A DNA stretch of 64,000 nt from Curvibacter sp. GWA2_63_95 (GCA_001795455.1 MGPB01000037.1:1-64000); one strand, 5' to 3'. Shown: positions 1 to 12,689, numbered from the stretch's first letter. The notes: generated by a model not told the origin, from the sequence alone. Numbers and translations: made by a program.

Positions 1-1779
<1,779 letters not shown>

Positions 1780-1780
1780 T

Positions 1781-2635
1781 ATGGAACTCTGTGGATTTGA
1801 TATTGGCCTGGAGCACCGCTTCTTCCTGATCGCGGGCACCTGCTCCATCGAAGGACTGGAAATGTCCATCGAAGTGGCGGGCCAGCTCAAGGAAGCCTGT
1901 ACTGCCTTGGGCATCCCCCTGATCTACAAAGGCTCCTTCGACAAGGCCAACCGCTCCTCCGGCACCAGCAAACGCGGCGTCGGCCTGGACGCCGGACTGA
2001 AAATCCTGGACGAGGTACGCCGCCAGTTGCAATTGCCCATCCTGACGGATGTGCATGACGAATCCCATGTGGCCGAAGTCGCCAGTGTGGTGGACGTACT
2101 GCAGACTCCCGCCTTTCTGTGCCGCCAGACTGACTTCATCCGCGCCGTGGCGCAAAGCGGAAAACCGGTGAATATCAAAAAGGGCCAGTTCCTCGCCCCC
2201 TGGGACATGAAGAACGTGATCGACAAGGCCCGTGCTGCCGCCGAAGAGGCCGGACTCTCAGCCGACCGCTTCCTGGCCTGCGAGCGCGGCGTGAGCTTTG
2301 GCTACAACAACCTCGTGGCCGACATGACCAGCCTGGCTGAGATGCGCAAGTCGGGAGCACCTGTCGTGTTCGACGTGACCCACTCGGTGCAAAAGCCCGG
2401 AGGTCTGGGTGGCAGCAGTGGTGGCGCGCGCGAGATGGTCCCCGTGCTGGCCCGGGCCGGCGTGGCCGCGGGCGTGGCCGGGCTCTTCATGGAAACCCAT
2501 CCCCGCCCCGCCGAAGCGTGGTCCGATGGTCCCAACGCCGTACCGTTGCGCCACATGAAGGCACTGCTGGAAACTTTGGTGGCACTCGATTCCGTAACCA
2601 AAAAAACCGCCTTGCTGGAAAACAATTTCCAGTGA
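1781..2635 (+). CDS. kdsA: 3-deoxy-8-phosphooctulonate (KDO8P) synthase
   Basis: Condenses phosphoenolpyruvate with arabinose 5-phosphate to give KDO 8-phosphate, the first committed step to the KDO of lipopolysaccharide. The protein has the TIM-barrel DAHP/KDO8P synthase signatures: an early IAGTCSIE segment, [19 protein letters not shown] and [12 protein letters not shown]. At 284 residues it has family length. The start ATG lies one base after the pyrG stop, so the two are probably co-transcribed. Its substrate PEP is the product of the following gene, eno. Confidence 0.97.
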   Translation: MELCGFDIGLEHRFFLIAGTCSIEGLEMSIEVAGQLKEACTALGIPLIYKGSFDKANRSSGTSKRGVGLDAGLKILDEVRRQLQLPILTDVHDESHVAEVASVVDVLQTPAFLCRQTDFIRAVAQSGKPVNIKKGQFLAPWDMKNVIDKARAAAEEAGLSADRFLACERGVSFGYNNLVADMTSLAEMRKSGAPVVFDVTHSVQKPGGLGGSSGGAREMVPVLARAGVAAGVAGLFMETHPRPAEAWSDGPNAVPLRHMKALLETLVALDSVTKKTALLENNFQ

Positions 2636-2686
2636 TCGTGGGCATGATCCCGTGTGCCGTTTTTGTTTGTGTGTTTTTGAACTTGA

Positions 2687-3979
<1,293 letters not shown>

Positions 3980-4083
3980 ATGGCCCCCACGCTCACCTAC
4001 TTCGTGTCCTTTGCTGCCCCCCACGGGGGCAGCGTTGCGCCTTGGGGCGGCCCGGCGGCGCAACCCGCCGCACGGAGTTGAGC
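3980..4083. repeat. eno-ftsB intergenic GC-rich hairpin repeat
   Basis: The gap holds a perfect 9-bp stem, GCTGCCCCC (4013-4021) pairing with GGGGGCAGC (4025-4033) around a CAC loop, followed by a G/C-rich tail. No T-run follows, so it is not a classical intrinsic terminator. From memory, very similar sequences recur between genes across Comamonadaceae, so I read it as an interspersed intergenic repeat. This window holds only one copy. Confidence 0.5.
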
Positions 4084-4359
4084 ATGGCCAATCGCCTTGT
4101 TCCCGCTGCATTGATCGCCTTGCTGGTGATCTTGCACGGGCAACTGTGGTTCGGGCGAGGCAGTGTGCCCAATGTGTCCAGATTGGCGGCACAGCTGGAT
4201 GCACAAAAGCAGCACAACACCCAGGCCACCCAAGCCAATGAACGTTTGGCGGCTGAAATCAGTGACCTGCGTGAAGGTCTGGAAATCGTGGAAGAGAAAG
4301 CCCGCACCGAGCTTGGCATGGTCAAGGTCAACGAAATTTACGTGCAGATCGCACGCTAA
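4084..4359 (+). CDS. ftsB: cell division protein FtsB
   Basis: Small bitopic division protein that forms the FtsQ-FtsL-FtsB complex at the septum. The chosen start gives 91 residues: a short N-terminus, one membrane helix (about residues 6-20, VPAALIALLVILHGQLW) and a coiled-coil periplasmic part (about 30-75) ending in the conserved EEKARTELGMVKVNEIYVQIAR. A GGAG site lies 6 bases before this ATG. An in-frame ATG 42 bases upstream would add a GC-rich tail from the intergenic repeat and is less likely. Its place after eno matches other proteobacteria. Confidence 0.93.
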   Translation: MANRLVPAALIALLVILHGQLWFGRGSVPNVSRLAAQLDAQKQHNTQATQANERLAAEISDLREGLEIVEEKARTELGMVKVNEIYVQIAR

Positions 4360-4374
4360 CTTCGGCGTTCCCAC

Positions 4375-5019
4375 ATGAAGATTGGTATTGTGGGCGCCGA
4401 GTGCAGCGGCAAATCCACGCTGTCCCACGCGCTTCACACCGCGCTGCAACCCCGCTACGGCTCCGTCGAACTCATCCCGGAATATCTGCGCACGTGGAGC
4501 GCACAGCACGGACGCCCACCACAAGCCCACGAACAATCGCACGTCGCCGACACACAAGCTGCGCGCATTGCACAGGCCCGGGCTGCCTGCGTGGTGGCAG
4601 ACACAACCCCCCTTGTCACCGCTGTGTACAGCGACATGCTATTCCAGGACAACAGCCTGTACGCCGCCGCAATCGCGCTTCAGCGCAGCCTCGACGTCAC
4701 CCTGCTGGCATGCCTTGATTTGCCATGGGTAGCCGATGGCATCCAGCGCGACGGCGTGGCCATGCAACGGCGTGTGGATGCCCGGTTGCGCGAAGTGCTG
4801 CTCGCACAACGGCTGCCGTTTGCCACGGTCTACGGCCTGGGTTCGCTGCGATTACAGGCAGCACTGCAAGCCATCACGCATGCCGACGCCAGGCAACGCG
4901 CACAGCTGCCAAGCACTGCGGGCCCAGCATGGGTCTGGGTATGCGACACCTGCTCCGATGCGGACTGCGAGCACCGACTGTTCAGCCGGCTCACACCAAC
5001 GACCTCAGTGCGCGTCTGA
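4375..5019 (+). CDS. NadR-like P-loop ATPase/kinase
   Basis: A 214-residue protein with a Walker A motif at its very start (GAECSGKST, residues 7-15), followed by PEYLRTW and VVADTTPLVTAVYSD. This is the arrangement of the ribosylnicotinamide-kinase domain of NadR (AAA_28). That family phosphorylates nicotinamide riboside in NAD salvage, but here the kinase domain is alone, without the NadR nucleotidyltransferase or repressor domains. The C-terminus carries a small cysteine cluster, CDTCSDADCEH, which I do not recognise from NadR. It starts 15 bases after ftsB and overlaps the 3' end of the convergent hslO by 15 bases. The substrate is unproven. Confidence 0.75.
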   Translation: MKIGIVGAECSGKSTLSHALHTALQPRYGSVELIPEYLRTWSAQHGRPPQAHEQSHVADTQAARIAQARAACVVADTTPLVTAVYSDMLFQDNSLYAAAIALQRSLDVTLLACLDLPWVADGIQRDGVAMQRRVDARLREVLLAQRLPFATVYGLGSLRLQAALQAITHADARQRAQLPSTAGPAWVWVCDTCSDADCEHRLFSRLTPTTSVRV

Positions 5020-5994
5020 ACCACCGTCTACACGCTGCACGGGATCGGTGAACAGCTGCGCTGCATCGATCGGGTCAAAGCGGTGCTGGGCCCCGCAGAA
5101 CTCACAGGACACTTCAATGTCTGCGCGCTCCGACAAGATGCTCTCCACTTCCTCACGTCCCAGGCTAACGATCATTTTGGCCACGCGTTCGCGGCTGCAA
5201 CTGCAAACAAAACGGGGGGCAGTCTCACCCACCAGTGGCTCGAAGCGCGTGACCTGCTCTTCCCAGAACAGGCGGCGCAAAATTGTGTCCACATCCAGCG
5301 TCAACAGCTCCTCACGCTTGAGGCTGGCCGCCAGGGTGGCAATGCGGTTGTAATGCTCGTTGAGGCCAATCGCATCCTCGTTCTCCTTGGACACCATGCT
5401 GCCTGACAAATTGCTCTCGCCTTGCATGGGAAGACGCTGGATCAACAGGCCTGCGGCAACCTTGTCATCTGCGGCCAGTACCAGGGTAGTGTCGAGCTGC
5501 TCACTCTGCAGCATGTAATGTTCCAGCACCGCGCTGAGTTTTTCAATCGGGCGGCCATGGTCATCAAACAGCGGTACCACGCCCTGGTAAGGCTGCTGCC
5601 CTGGGAACTTGGTCTTGGGGTCCAGCGTGATGGCACAGCGCCCCTGGTTACTCACATTCACCATCTGACTCAGCGACAAGTCGGCAGCCACGTCACCCGC
5701 CACCGTAGCCGTCGCGCGCAGCTTCAAGTCGGATTGAACTTCCACCACGGCCACCTGCACAGGACCATCCCCAAAGATCTGCAGCACCAGGGCACCGTCG
5801 AACTTGATGTTGGACTGCATCAGCACCGCTGCGGCCGTCATTTCTCCCAACATGTTTTGCACTGGTGCGGGGTAGGCGCCTGTGTGGGAGTTGGACGCAC
5901 GGCGGCGTAGAACTTCCACCCAGGCGTCAGTCAAGCGCACCACGGCGCCACGTACCGGCAATCCATCAAACAAAAATTTGTGCAACTCCGACAT
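5005..5994 (-). CDS. hslO: redox-regulated chaperone Hsp33
   Basis: Holdase chaperone switched on by oxidation and unfolding. The N-terminal folding domain spans roughly residues 1-230 (MSELHKFLFDGLPVRGAVVRL, GRCAITLDPKTKFPGQQPYQG). The C-terminal zinc/redox switch has the expected two cysteine pairs, VCSCSRER and SCEFCGAQH. Length 329 residues is slightly above the usual 290. The stop lies within the 3' end of the convergent kinase gene. It follows the gamma-carbonic anhydrase gene on the same strand by about 40 bases, so the two may be co-transcribed. Confidence 0.95.
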   Translation of the reverse strand: MSELHKFLFDGLPVRGAVVRLTDAWVEVLRRRASNSHTGAYPAPVQNMLGEMTAAAVLMQSNIKFDGALVLQIFGDGPVQVAVVEVQSDLKLRATATVAGDVAADLSLSQMVNVSNQGRCAITLDPKTKFPGQQPYQGVVPLFDDHGRPIEKLSAVLEHYMLQSEQLDTTLVLAADDKVAAGLLIQRLPMQGESNLSGSMVSKENEDAIGLNEHYNRIATLAASLKREELLTLDVDTILRRLFWEEQVTRFEPLVGETAPRFVCSCSRERVAKMIVSLGREEVESILSERADIEVSCEFCGAQHRFDPIDAAQLFTDPVQRVDGGSDAH

Positions 5995-6033
5995 GCACGT
6001 CTCCCTTCAAGCCAGCCCATGCAGGGCCAGCGG

Positions 6034-6558
6034 TTAAGCAATCTTTTTCAATCCGTTTTTGAAGCGGCTCGCATTCTCGATGTAATGCAGCGCACTCAGG
6101 CGCAAGCCGGCCTGCTGTTCCGCAGACAACTCCCGCACCACTTTGGCCGGACTGCCCAGGATCATGGAACCATCAGGAAATTCCTTGCCTTCCGTCACCA
6201 GTGATCCAGCACCCACGATACAGCCCTTGCCGATCTTGGCCCCATTGAGCACGATGGCACCAATGCCGATCAGTGAACCATCGCCAATGGTGCAGCCATG
6301 CAACATGACCTGGTGGCCCACCGTGACGTTCTCGCCAATCGTCAGCGGCTTGCCGATATCCGCATGCAGCACGCTGGCATCCTGGATGTTGGAGCCCTTG
6401 CCAATGCGGATGGTCTCGGTGTCGCCGCGCACCACCGCACCAAACCAGACACTGGCATCCTCCGCCACGTCCACATCGCCCATCACCTGGGCACTGTCTG
6501 CCACCCAGGCCGATGCCGCAAGGCGTGGCGCAATCTGGTCGAGTTCGTAAATAGCCAT
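6034..6558 (-). CDS. gamma-class carbonic anhydrase family protein
   Basis: Left-handed beta-helix protein of hexapeptide repeats, about 174 residues, of the YrdA/PaaY/gamma-carbonic anhydrase type. The metal-binding histidines of the family appear in VLHAD and VGHQVMLHGC, after the signature WFGAVVRGD. Activity as a carbonic anhydrase is likely in fold but not assured, since many family members are inactive or have other roles. The second in-frame ATG (6558) is preferred because a GGGGA sequence is suitably spaced ahead of it; the ATG two codons upstream abuts that sequence. Divergent from the DUF455 gene. Confidence 0.88.
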   Translation of the reverse strand: MAIYELDQIAPRLAASAWVADSAQVMGDVDVAEDASVWFGAVVRGDTETIRIGKGSNIQDASVLHADIGKPLTIGENVTVGHQVMLHGCTIGDGSLIGIGAIVLNGAKIGKGCIVGAGSLVTEGKEFPDGSMILGSPAKVVRELSAEQQAGLRLSALHYIENASRFKNGLKKIA

Positions 6559-6596
6559 GTCCATCCCCAGATTGCTGAAAAACTAGAATTGTAGAG

Positions 6597-7406
6597 ATGG
6601 AACTTCGACACTGTGCGCTGCAAGCCTTTGAAATCTGTGATCCTGCCGCCAAGGTGGCGGCGCTACAGCGATTTGGGTCCCAACAGGCTACGCTGAATGT
6701 GGACCGCCACCACACCTTTGTCTGGCCCGAGCTCCCGGGGCGCCCGGCCCTGCCGCTGCTGGTCGAACCCAAAGAGGTGCCCAGGCGCTCGCCCTTCACG
6801 CCGTATGGCCATGCCGCGCTGCTGCACTCCATCACGCACATTGAATTTAATGCCATCAACCTTGCGCTGGATGCCGTCTGGCGCTTTGCCAATATGCCCG
6901 AGGCCTACTACCGCGACTGGATGCAGGTGGCACTGGAGGAGTCGCAGCACTTCCAGTCCTTGCAAATTCACTTGCAGCGCTGTGGCTACACCTATGGCAG
7001 TTTTTCCGCCCACGACGGGCTGTGGACCATGTGCGAGAACACCCGCCACGATGTGGTGGCCCGCATGGCTCTGGTCCCGCGCACCCTGGAAGCCCGGGGC
7101 CTGGATGCCACACCCCTGATTCAGGCCAAGCTGCGCAAGGTCGGCACGCCCCAGGCCCTGGAGGCCTGCGACATTCTGGACACCATCCTGCGCGAAGAAG
7201 TGGGCCACGTCGCCATCGGCAACCAATGGTTCCACTGGCTCTGCCAGCGCGAAGGGCTGGAGCCGGCCCCCTTTTATGCCCAAGCGGCCTTGCAGCATGC
7301 GGCGCCACGCCCCAAACCGCCCTTCAACCTGCTGGCCCGCAAACGCGCAGGCTTCACCGATGCCGAACTGGCTGTCCTGCAAGCCAGTGGGTTGACGCAG
7401 GTCTAG
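6597..7406 (+). CDS. DUF455 ferritin-like protein
   Basis: A 269-residue protein matching the DUF455 family, a ferritin-like four-helix bundle. Likely metal ligands are the Glu/His pairs in THIEFNAINLALD, ALEESQHFQSL and ILREEVGHVAIGNQWF, the pattern of a di-iron or Mn/Fe site. Members are described as rhamnose-biosynthesis-associated or uncharacterised ferritin-like proteins, and no specific reaction can be assigned. The stop is one base before the following ATG, so it is probably co-transcribed with the EAL/HDOD gene. Confidence 0.85.
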   Translation: MELRHCALQAFEICDPAAKVAALQRFGSQQATLNVDRHHTFVWPELPGRPALPLLVEPKEVPRRSPFTPYGHAALLHSITHIEFNAINLALDAVWRFANMPEAYYRDWMQVALEESQHFQSLQIHLQRCGYTYGSFSAHDGLWTMCENTRHDVVARMALVPRTLEARGLDATPLIQAKLRKVGTPQALEACDILDTILREEVGHVAIGNQWFHWLCQREGLEPAPFYAQAALQHAAPRPKPPFNLLARKRAGFTDAELAVLQASGLTQV

Positions 7407-7407
7407 A

Positions 7408-8682
7408 ATGGTCCGAACCCCGCACACCACCATGCCGCCTGACACAGCCTCCCACGCCACCGCCCCTGCAGGCCCTCTGGTCGCCATCGCCCGCCAGGCC
7501 ATTCTCGACAGCCAGCGCAACATCTTTGGCTACGAACTGTTTGACCGCTCTGTGGCTGCAGAACAGCACACAGCCTCCAGCGATGCCCAGTTGCTCTTCA
7601 ACCTCCTGTCCATGGCTGACACCCAGGCTTTGATGGAGAAGAAGGCCCTGTTCATCAACTGCACCCATGACAGCCTCGCCGGCGGCCACTTGGAGTTGGT
7701 AGCACCGGAGCAGATCGTGCTGGAAATCCCACCACTGCCGGTGACGCAGGTTGAGCAGATCCAGACCCGGCTTCCCACCCTGCTGGCCATGCGCGAGCGC
7801 GGATTTCGTCTGGCCTTTGACTACTCGGTGCTCACCCGCTCGTACGAGACCTGGCTGCCCCTGGCCTCCTTCATCAAGTTCGATCTGTCCGTACTCAAGC
7901 CCGCATCCATCAGTTCTTTCATCAAACTGGCACAGTCCAAATCGAGTGCACAGTTAGTGGCAGAAAAAGTAGAAACGTCACAGCAGTACGAGATGCTGCA
8001 GGAGCTGGGCGTGCAATTGTTTCAGGGCTACTGGTTTGCCAAACCAGTGCTTCTGGAGGGCCAGACCATACGCCCCGCGCAAGCGACCATCTTGCAACTC
8101 ATCAACTTGGTACGCCAACAAGCCAGCACGCACGAAATTGAGGAAGTACTCAAGCGTGACCCCACGCTGTCCTTCAATCTGCTGCGCTTTATGAATTCGG
8201 CCAGCTTTGGCCTGCGCACCGAGGTGACCTCGTTCAAGCACGCGGTGATGTTGCTGGGCCTGAAGAAACTCTTCAAGTGGGCCGCCCTGCTTCTTACCAC
8301 CTCGCAGACCGGTGAAGTGCCCCCTGCGGTGGGCAATACCGCCGTAGTGCGCGGCCGCCTGATGGAGTTGTTGACCACAGACTCCTTGCCGCCCGAGGAA
8401 AGTGACAACGCCTTCGTGGTGGGCATTTTCTCTCTGCTGGACACCTTGCTGGGCGTACCCATGCCGGCCGCCCTGGCCACACTAAGCCTGCCAGACACGG
8501 TGACCAACGCCCTGCTGTATGGCACCGGCCCCCTGGCGCCCTACCTGGCACTGGCCCAGGCCTGCGAGTCCGGTGACGACGAGACCTTTGCCAGCACATC
8601 GGTCGCACTGGGCCTGAGCAGCAACCAGGTCAACTGGGCACATTTGCAAGCCCTGGCCTGGGCCGAAACCCTGCTCGCCTAG
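7408..8682 (+). CDS. EAL-HDOD domain signalling protein (YuxH type)
   Basis: A 424-residue protein with an N-terminal EAL-like domain (about residues 20-215; begins IARQAILDSQRNIFGYELFDRS) and a C-terminal HDOD domain (about 215-400; LKRDPTLSFNLLRFMNSASFG). The EAL part lacks the standard EAL signature and the full metal-binding set, so it is probably not an active phosphodiesterase but a c-di-GMP-related signalling or scaffold domain, as in YuxH-type proteins. An AGG six bases ahead supports the ATG at 7408. It lies directly after the DUF455 gene and converges on the xer gene. Confidence 0.88.
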   Translation: MVRTPHTTMPPDTASHATAPAGPLVAIARQAILDSQRNIFGYELFDRSVAAEQHTASSDAQLLFNLLSMADTQALMEKKALFINCTHDSLAGGHLELVAPEQIVLEIPPLPVTQVEQIQTRLPTLLAMRERGFRLAFDYSVLTRSYETWLPLASFIKFDLSVLKPASISSFIKLAQSKSSAQLVAEKVETSQQYEMLQELGVQLFQGYWFAKPVLLEGQTIRPAQATILQLINLVRQQASTHEIEEVLKRDPTLSFNLLRFMNSASFGLRTEVTSFKHAVMLLGLKKLFKWAALLLTTSQTGEVPPAVGNTAVVRGRLMELLTTDSLPPEESDNAFVVGIFSLLDTLLGVPMPAALATLSLPDTVTNALLYGTGPLAPYLALAQACESGDDETFASTSVALGLSSNQVNWAHLQALAWAETLLA

Positions 8683-8691
8683 GCGTCGTTG

Positions 8692-9597
8692 TCAGCCACG
8701 CGGGTGGTGCTGGGCGTGCAACGCCGCCAGGCGCTCCCGCGCTACATGCGTGTAGATGGTGGTTGTGGAGATGTCGGCATGGCCCAGCAGCATTTGCACC
8801 GAACGCAAATCGGCCCCGTGGTTGAGCAAGTGCGTTGCAAAAGCATGGCGCAGGGTATGTGGTGACATAGGCGCGCGAATGCCCGCATGCAAGGCATAAC
8901 GCTTCACCAGCGCCCAAAACATCACACGCGTCATCGCCGTGCCAGCCTTGCTGCCGCGCACGGTCACAAACAGGTCCTGCGTTTGCTTGGGGCCCAGCAA
9001 CTCGGGGCGAGCCTGCCCCAGGTAACGTTGCAACCAAACACCAGCCACTTCCCCAAAGGGCACCAAGCGCTCTTTGGACCCTTTGCCCATCACACGCAAC
9101 ACACCTTCGTTGAGCCCCACATTCAGCACGCGCAACTCCACCAGTTCGCTCACGCGCAGGCCACTGGCATACATCAGCTCCAGCATGGTGCGGTCGCGTA
9201 CGCCCAGTGCTTCGCTGGTGTCAGGCGCTGCCAGCAAAGCCTCGACCTGCGCCTCGGTCAGCGTTTTGGGGATACGTGGGGCCTGCTTGGCGGCATCCAG
9301 CTTGAGGGTTGGGTCCTGCTGGACCACGCCCTCGCGCAAGGCCCAACGGAAATAACGGCGAAAGACGGTCAACCGCCGGTTGGCGGTGGTGGCCTTGGTC
9401 TGCCCATGCTGGGCCGCAAAATAACCTTGGATATGCAGTTCCTGCGCCGCCACGAGGGGAGTGGCCTGCAGCCATTGTGCGAACAGCGTGAGATCACGGC
9501 GGTAGGCCTGAAGGGTGTTTTTGGACAGCCCTTCTTCCAGCCACAACGCGTCGATAAAGGTATCGATCGTGGAGGTGTCTACGCCGCCCGCCGTCAT
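8692..9597 (-). CDS. xerD: tyrosine recombinase XerC/XerD
   Basis: Site-specific recombinase that with its partner resolves chromosome dimers at dif. It has an N-terminal SAM-like core-binding domain (about residues 8-90) and a catalytic domain with Arg in [10 protein letters not shown], His-x-x-Arg in [14 protein letters not shown], His in LLGHADIST and the Tyr nucleophile in TTIYTHV. At 301 residues it is full length and lacks integrase features. XerD is preferred over XerC from general resemblance only. Its ATG overlaps the stop of the upstream Bug receptor by four bases (ATGA), giving a translationally coupled pair. Confidence 0.93.
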   Translation of the reverse strand: MTAGGVDTSTIDTFIDALWLEEGLSKNTLQAYRRDLTLFAQWLQATPLVAAQELHIQGYFAAQHGQTKATTANRRLTVFRRYFRWALREGVVQQDPTLKLDAAKQAPRIPKTLTEAQVEALLAAPDTSEALGVRDRTMLELMYASGLRVSELVELRVLNVGLNEGVLRVMGKGSKERLVPFGEVAGVWLQRYLGQARPELLGPKQTQDLFVTVRGSKAGTAMTRVMFWALVKRYALHAGIRAPMSPHTLRHAFATHLLNHGADLRSVQMLLGHADISTTTIYTHVARERLAALHAQHHPRG

Positions 9598-10556
9598 TCC
9601 AGACGCAATTTGGCGGACTCCACCACTTTTTTGTAGACCTCAAACTCGGCTTTGATCTGGGCCGAGAACTGCTCGGGGCTGTTGCCCTCGATCAAGGAGC
9701 CAGTTTCCTCAATACGCTTGCGCACGGCCGGGTCTTCCAGCACTTTGCGCACCGCCGCGTTCACCTTGTCCACCACCTCTTTGGGCAGACCCTTGGGACC
9801 GTAAATGCCATAGAAGGCCATGCGATTCACTGGCTCCAGCCCCACTTCCTTGAAGGTGGGCACATTGGGCAACTGGGCCAGCCGCTGGGGCGCAGACACC
9901 ACGATGGGCACCAGGCGGCCACCCTGAATGAAAGGCAAGGCCGATGGCAGGTTGTCAAAAATCAGCGGCACCTGGCCCCCGACGGTGTCATTCAGGGCCG
10001 GGCCCGCACCGCGGTAGGGAATGTGGGTGATAAACACGCCCGCCAAGTTTTTGAACAACTCGGTCTGCATATGACCGATCCCCCCTGTGCCGGAGGAGGC
10101 ATATGAGTACTTGCCGGGACTCTTTTTCAGCTCAGCTATAAAACCCTTGTAGTCCTTGGCAGGAAAACTCGGGTGCACGGCAATCACATTGGGCGTGGCC
10201 GCGATGTTGACGATGGGCGTGAAATCGGTGAGCGGGTTGTACGGGTTCTTGGGGTTGATCGCCGGGTTGGCAGCCACCGTGGACACCGTGGCAATGCCCA
10301 ACGAATAGCCATCGGGCACGGACTTGGCCGTCTCGTTGGCACCGACCACGCCACCGCCGCCGGCCTTGTTTTCCACAATCACGCTCTGGCCCAGCACCTT
10401 GCCCAGCGGATCGGCAATCACGCGGGCAATGATGTCGGTCGTACCACCGGGTGCGAAGGGCACTTGCAGCTTGATGATTTTGTTGGGGTAGCCCTGGGCC
10501 AGCGCCGCGCTGGATGCGGCTAGCAAACCCACGGCAAACAGAACTCTACGGTGCAT
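9594..10556 (-). CDS. Bug-family tripartite tricarboxylate transporter substrate-binding protein
   Basis: Periplasmic solute receptor of the Bug/TctC family, 320 residues. A signal peptide covers about residues 1-20 ([20 protein letters not shown]). Family signatures follow: [46 protein letters not shown] and [11 protein letters not shown]. No TctA/TctB membrane genes are adjacent, so it is an orphan receptor, as is common for the expanded Bug family of Burkholderiales. The ligand (often a carboxylate) cannot be told. It overlaps xerD by four bases, an unusual pairing that is probably positional only. Confidence 0.93.
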   Translation of the reverse strand: MHRRVLFAVGLLAASSAALAQGYPNKIIKLQVPFAPGGTTDIIARVIADPLGKVLGQSVIVENKAGGGGVVGANETAKSVPDGYSLGIATVSTVAANPAINPKNPYNPLTDFTPIVNIAATPNVIAVHPSFPAKDYKGFIAELKKSPGKYSYASSGTGGIGHMQTELFKNLAGVFITHIPYRGAGPALNDTVGGQVPLIFDNLPSALPFIQGGRLVPIVVSAPQRLAQLPNVPTFKEVGLEPVNRMAFYGIYGPKGLPKEVVDKVNAAVRKVLEDPAVRKRIEETGSLIEGNSPEQFSAQIKAEFEVYKKVVESAKLRLE

Positions 10557-10667
10557 GGCAATCTCCTATGTATGCCGCGCATGGTACCCGCATGAAAGCC
10601 GACACGGGCTTACACGCCCACCCCGTGAAAACCCGAACCCGAGCCACCCGGCTGCTATCCTTCAAGG

Positions 10668-11579
10668 GTGAACTACGCCCAACTCCTTTTCCCCGATTTC
10701 TCTCTCATCCTGCTCGGGTACCTGGTCTGTCGCTACACCGCGCTGAATCGGCCGGTATGGGAACAGGTCGAGTCACTGGTGTACTACTTTTTGTTCCCGG
10801 TGCTGCTGTTTCACTCGATTGTGAAAAGCCCGCTGGACCTGGGCACTGCCTCCAGCCTCATCGGCGCGGGCTGGGCCACCGGCCTGATGGGTATCGCCAT
10901 GGCCTACGCCCTGCCCCGCCTGCCCTGGCTGGGCAGCCACATCGACGCACGGGACCATGCCTCCAGCGCACAGATTGCCTTCCGCTTCAATTCATTCATC
11001 GGATTGGCCATTGCAGACCGTTTGGCGGGGCCACAGGGCTTGCAACTGATCGCCGTGCTGATCGGCGTGTGTGTGCCACTGTTCAATGTGGCTGCTGTGT
11101 GGCCCATGGCCAAACACGCACAACGCGGCTTTGCGCGTGAGCTGCTGCGCAATCCGCTGATCATCGCCACGGCATCGGGGCTGATAGCCAATCTCCTGGG
11201 CTTCAGCATCCCCGTCTGGCTGGAACCCACCGTCACGCGATTGGGTGCAGCTTCGCTGGCTTTGGGCCTGATGGCCGCTGGTGCTGGCATGCAGCTCAAC
11301 GCACTGGCGCGTGGCAAAGCATTGGCCGTGTCGGTACTGGTGATTCGCCACGCACTCACGCCTGTCGCAGCTTTGGGCGTAGCCCTGCTCTTTGGACTCA
11401 ACCCCACCCAAACCACCATGCTGCTGGCCTTCTCGGCCCTGCCCACCGCGTCGAGCTGTTATGTGCTGGCCGCCCGCATGGGCTATGACGGTGCCTTTGT
11501 TGCCGGCCTGGTCACCCTGTCCACCCTGTTGGGCATGGCCAGCCTGCCATTTGCACTGGGCGTGCTGCGATACCTCTAG
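10668..11579 (+). CDS. AEC-family transporter
   Basis: A 303-residue membrane protein of the auxin efflux carrier superfamily. About ten hydrophobic helices are visible, in two five-helix halves around a central loop. The N-terminus (MNYAQLLFPDFSLILLGYLVC) is typical and FNSFIGLAIAD lies in the first half. Bacterial AEC proteins move malate, malonate or other weak acids; the substrate here is unknown. The start is a GTG preceded by AAGGG. It converges on the M14 carboxypeptidase. Confidence 0.88.
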   Translation: MNYAQLLFPDFSLILLGYLVCRYTALNRPVWEQVESLVYYFLFPVLLFHSIVKSPLDLGTASSLIGAGWATGLMGIAMAYALPRLPWLGSHIDARDHASSAQIAFRFNSFIGLAIADRLAGPQGLQLIAVLIGVCVPLFNVAAVWPMAKHAQRGFARELLRNPLIIATASGLIANLLGFSIPVWLEPTVTRLGAASLALGLMAAGAGMQLNALARGKALAVSVLVIRHALTPVAALGVALLFGLNPTQTTMLLAFSALPTASSCYVLAARMGYDGAFVAGLVTLSTLLGMASLPFALGVLRYL

Positions 11580-11585
11580 GCACAC

Positions 11586-12689
11586 TCAGTACCAATGCTG
11601 CAAGGCCTCGGCGTGCAGCGCATGGCGTTGCTTGTCCTGGGGCACCCAAGACTCCGCACTGCAGGCCGCACGGGTCAAAAAATCCAGCATCCACAGGTGG
11701 CGACGCAACACACGTTCCTGCCGGTGCCCGATCAGCGGGTTGAAGATGCCATGGCGGCTGAATAGCTGGCGCGGATTTTTCTTGATCCATAGCCACGATC
11801 CCATCTCCAGCGTGAGCGGCAAAAACACCCGCTCGGGCACCGCGCGCGACTGCAGGTAGAGGTGATCCCACAGGTCGCCATGCGCCAGGTACTGCAGGCT
11901 TTGCGGCTCAAACACATAGGGGTGGTGGTTGTAGGTCTGGCGGAAGATGGCCTGCAGCGCATACATCTCGGCCAGATGGTGCAGCGCCTGACGGGTGTGG
12001 GCAAACGGAAACCACAGCCGGTCCTGCACGCCGAAGCCCGAATGGCAGTCCACCGACATGCTGAACAGCCGCGGCAGCAGCTCCTGCGCCACCACCTCAC
12101 AAACGGCCTGGTTTTCTTCTTCCATGGGGGCGCCCGCCATGCCGCGGTACCAGGGCAGGCGCGCGCTCAGGCGCTGGCCGCCCACCAGTGCGGGCACCGG
12201 CTCCAGCGCATCCACCGGGGCGTTGCGCATCAGATCCACACCACGCGGGTTGGCACGTGTGCCCAAGGCCATGCCACCGGGGTTGACCAGGGGCATGAAC
12301 ACCAGGCGCAAGGATTCGAGCTGGCGGTGCAAGGTGTGGTCCCAGGTCAGGCGCATCACGATGCTCTGCAGGTAGGCAATCACCACCTCGGCACCGATGC
12401 GCTCCAGGCCGTGCACACCGCCAAAAAAACCAATGGCTGGCACCTGCGGGTCCGGGTTGCCCAGGGCAATGGCGTACACCGGCAAAGCAGTGCCATGGCA
12501 GTCCACCTCGCGTACCACACGGGTCTGCACGCGGCTACCGGCCAGCTGCAGAATGCGTTCCAGTTCGGTCAGGGCATCGAGGGCGCGTGGTGACAAAGGC
12601 AAAGCTCCAGATATCGCGCCAGCATAGTGGGGCGCAGCCTTCGGTGCAGCCTGTTTGTGCGGGCTGATGCCATGCCACCACAGTGCCAT
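11586..12689 (-). CDS. M14-family zinc carboxypeptidase
   Basis: Zinc peptidase-like protein with the M14 metal motif His-x-x-Glu in GGVHGLERIGAEV and the third ligand region VDCHSGFG. RGVDLMRN is the family substrate-binding region. The open frame runs much further upstream, but the M14 homology begins only after residue 313 of that frame. I place the start at the ATG at 12689, giving 367 residues; a start further in is possible. There is no clear signal peptide, so it is probably a cytoplasmic M14/DUF2817-type enzyme. Divergent from the micro-ORFs at 12748. Confidence 0.85.
   Translation of the reverse strand: MALWWHGISPHKQAAPKAAPHYAGAISGALPLSPRALDALTELERILQLAGSRVQTRVVREVDCHGTALPVYAIALGNPDPQVPAIGFFGGVHGLERIGAEVVIAYLQSIVMRLTWDHTLHRQLESLRLVFMPLVNPGGMALGTRANPRGVDLMRNAPVDALEPVPALVGGQRLSARLPWYRGMAGAPMEEENQAVCEVVAQELLPRLFSMSVDCHSGFGVQDRLWFPFAHTRQALHHLAEMYALQAIFRQTYNHHPYVFEPQSLQYLAHGDLWDHLYLQSRAVPERVFLPLTLEMGSWLWIKKNPRQLFSRHGIFNPLIGHRQERVLRRHLWMLDFLTRAACSAESWVPQDKQRHALHAEALQHWY

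Noticed and set aside
8692..9597. Tyrosine recombinase as a sign of an integrated element
   Set aside because: The protein has XerC/D length and layout, with no tRNA, attachment repeats or phage genes near it; it is a housekeeping recombinase.
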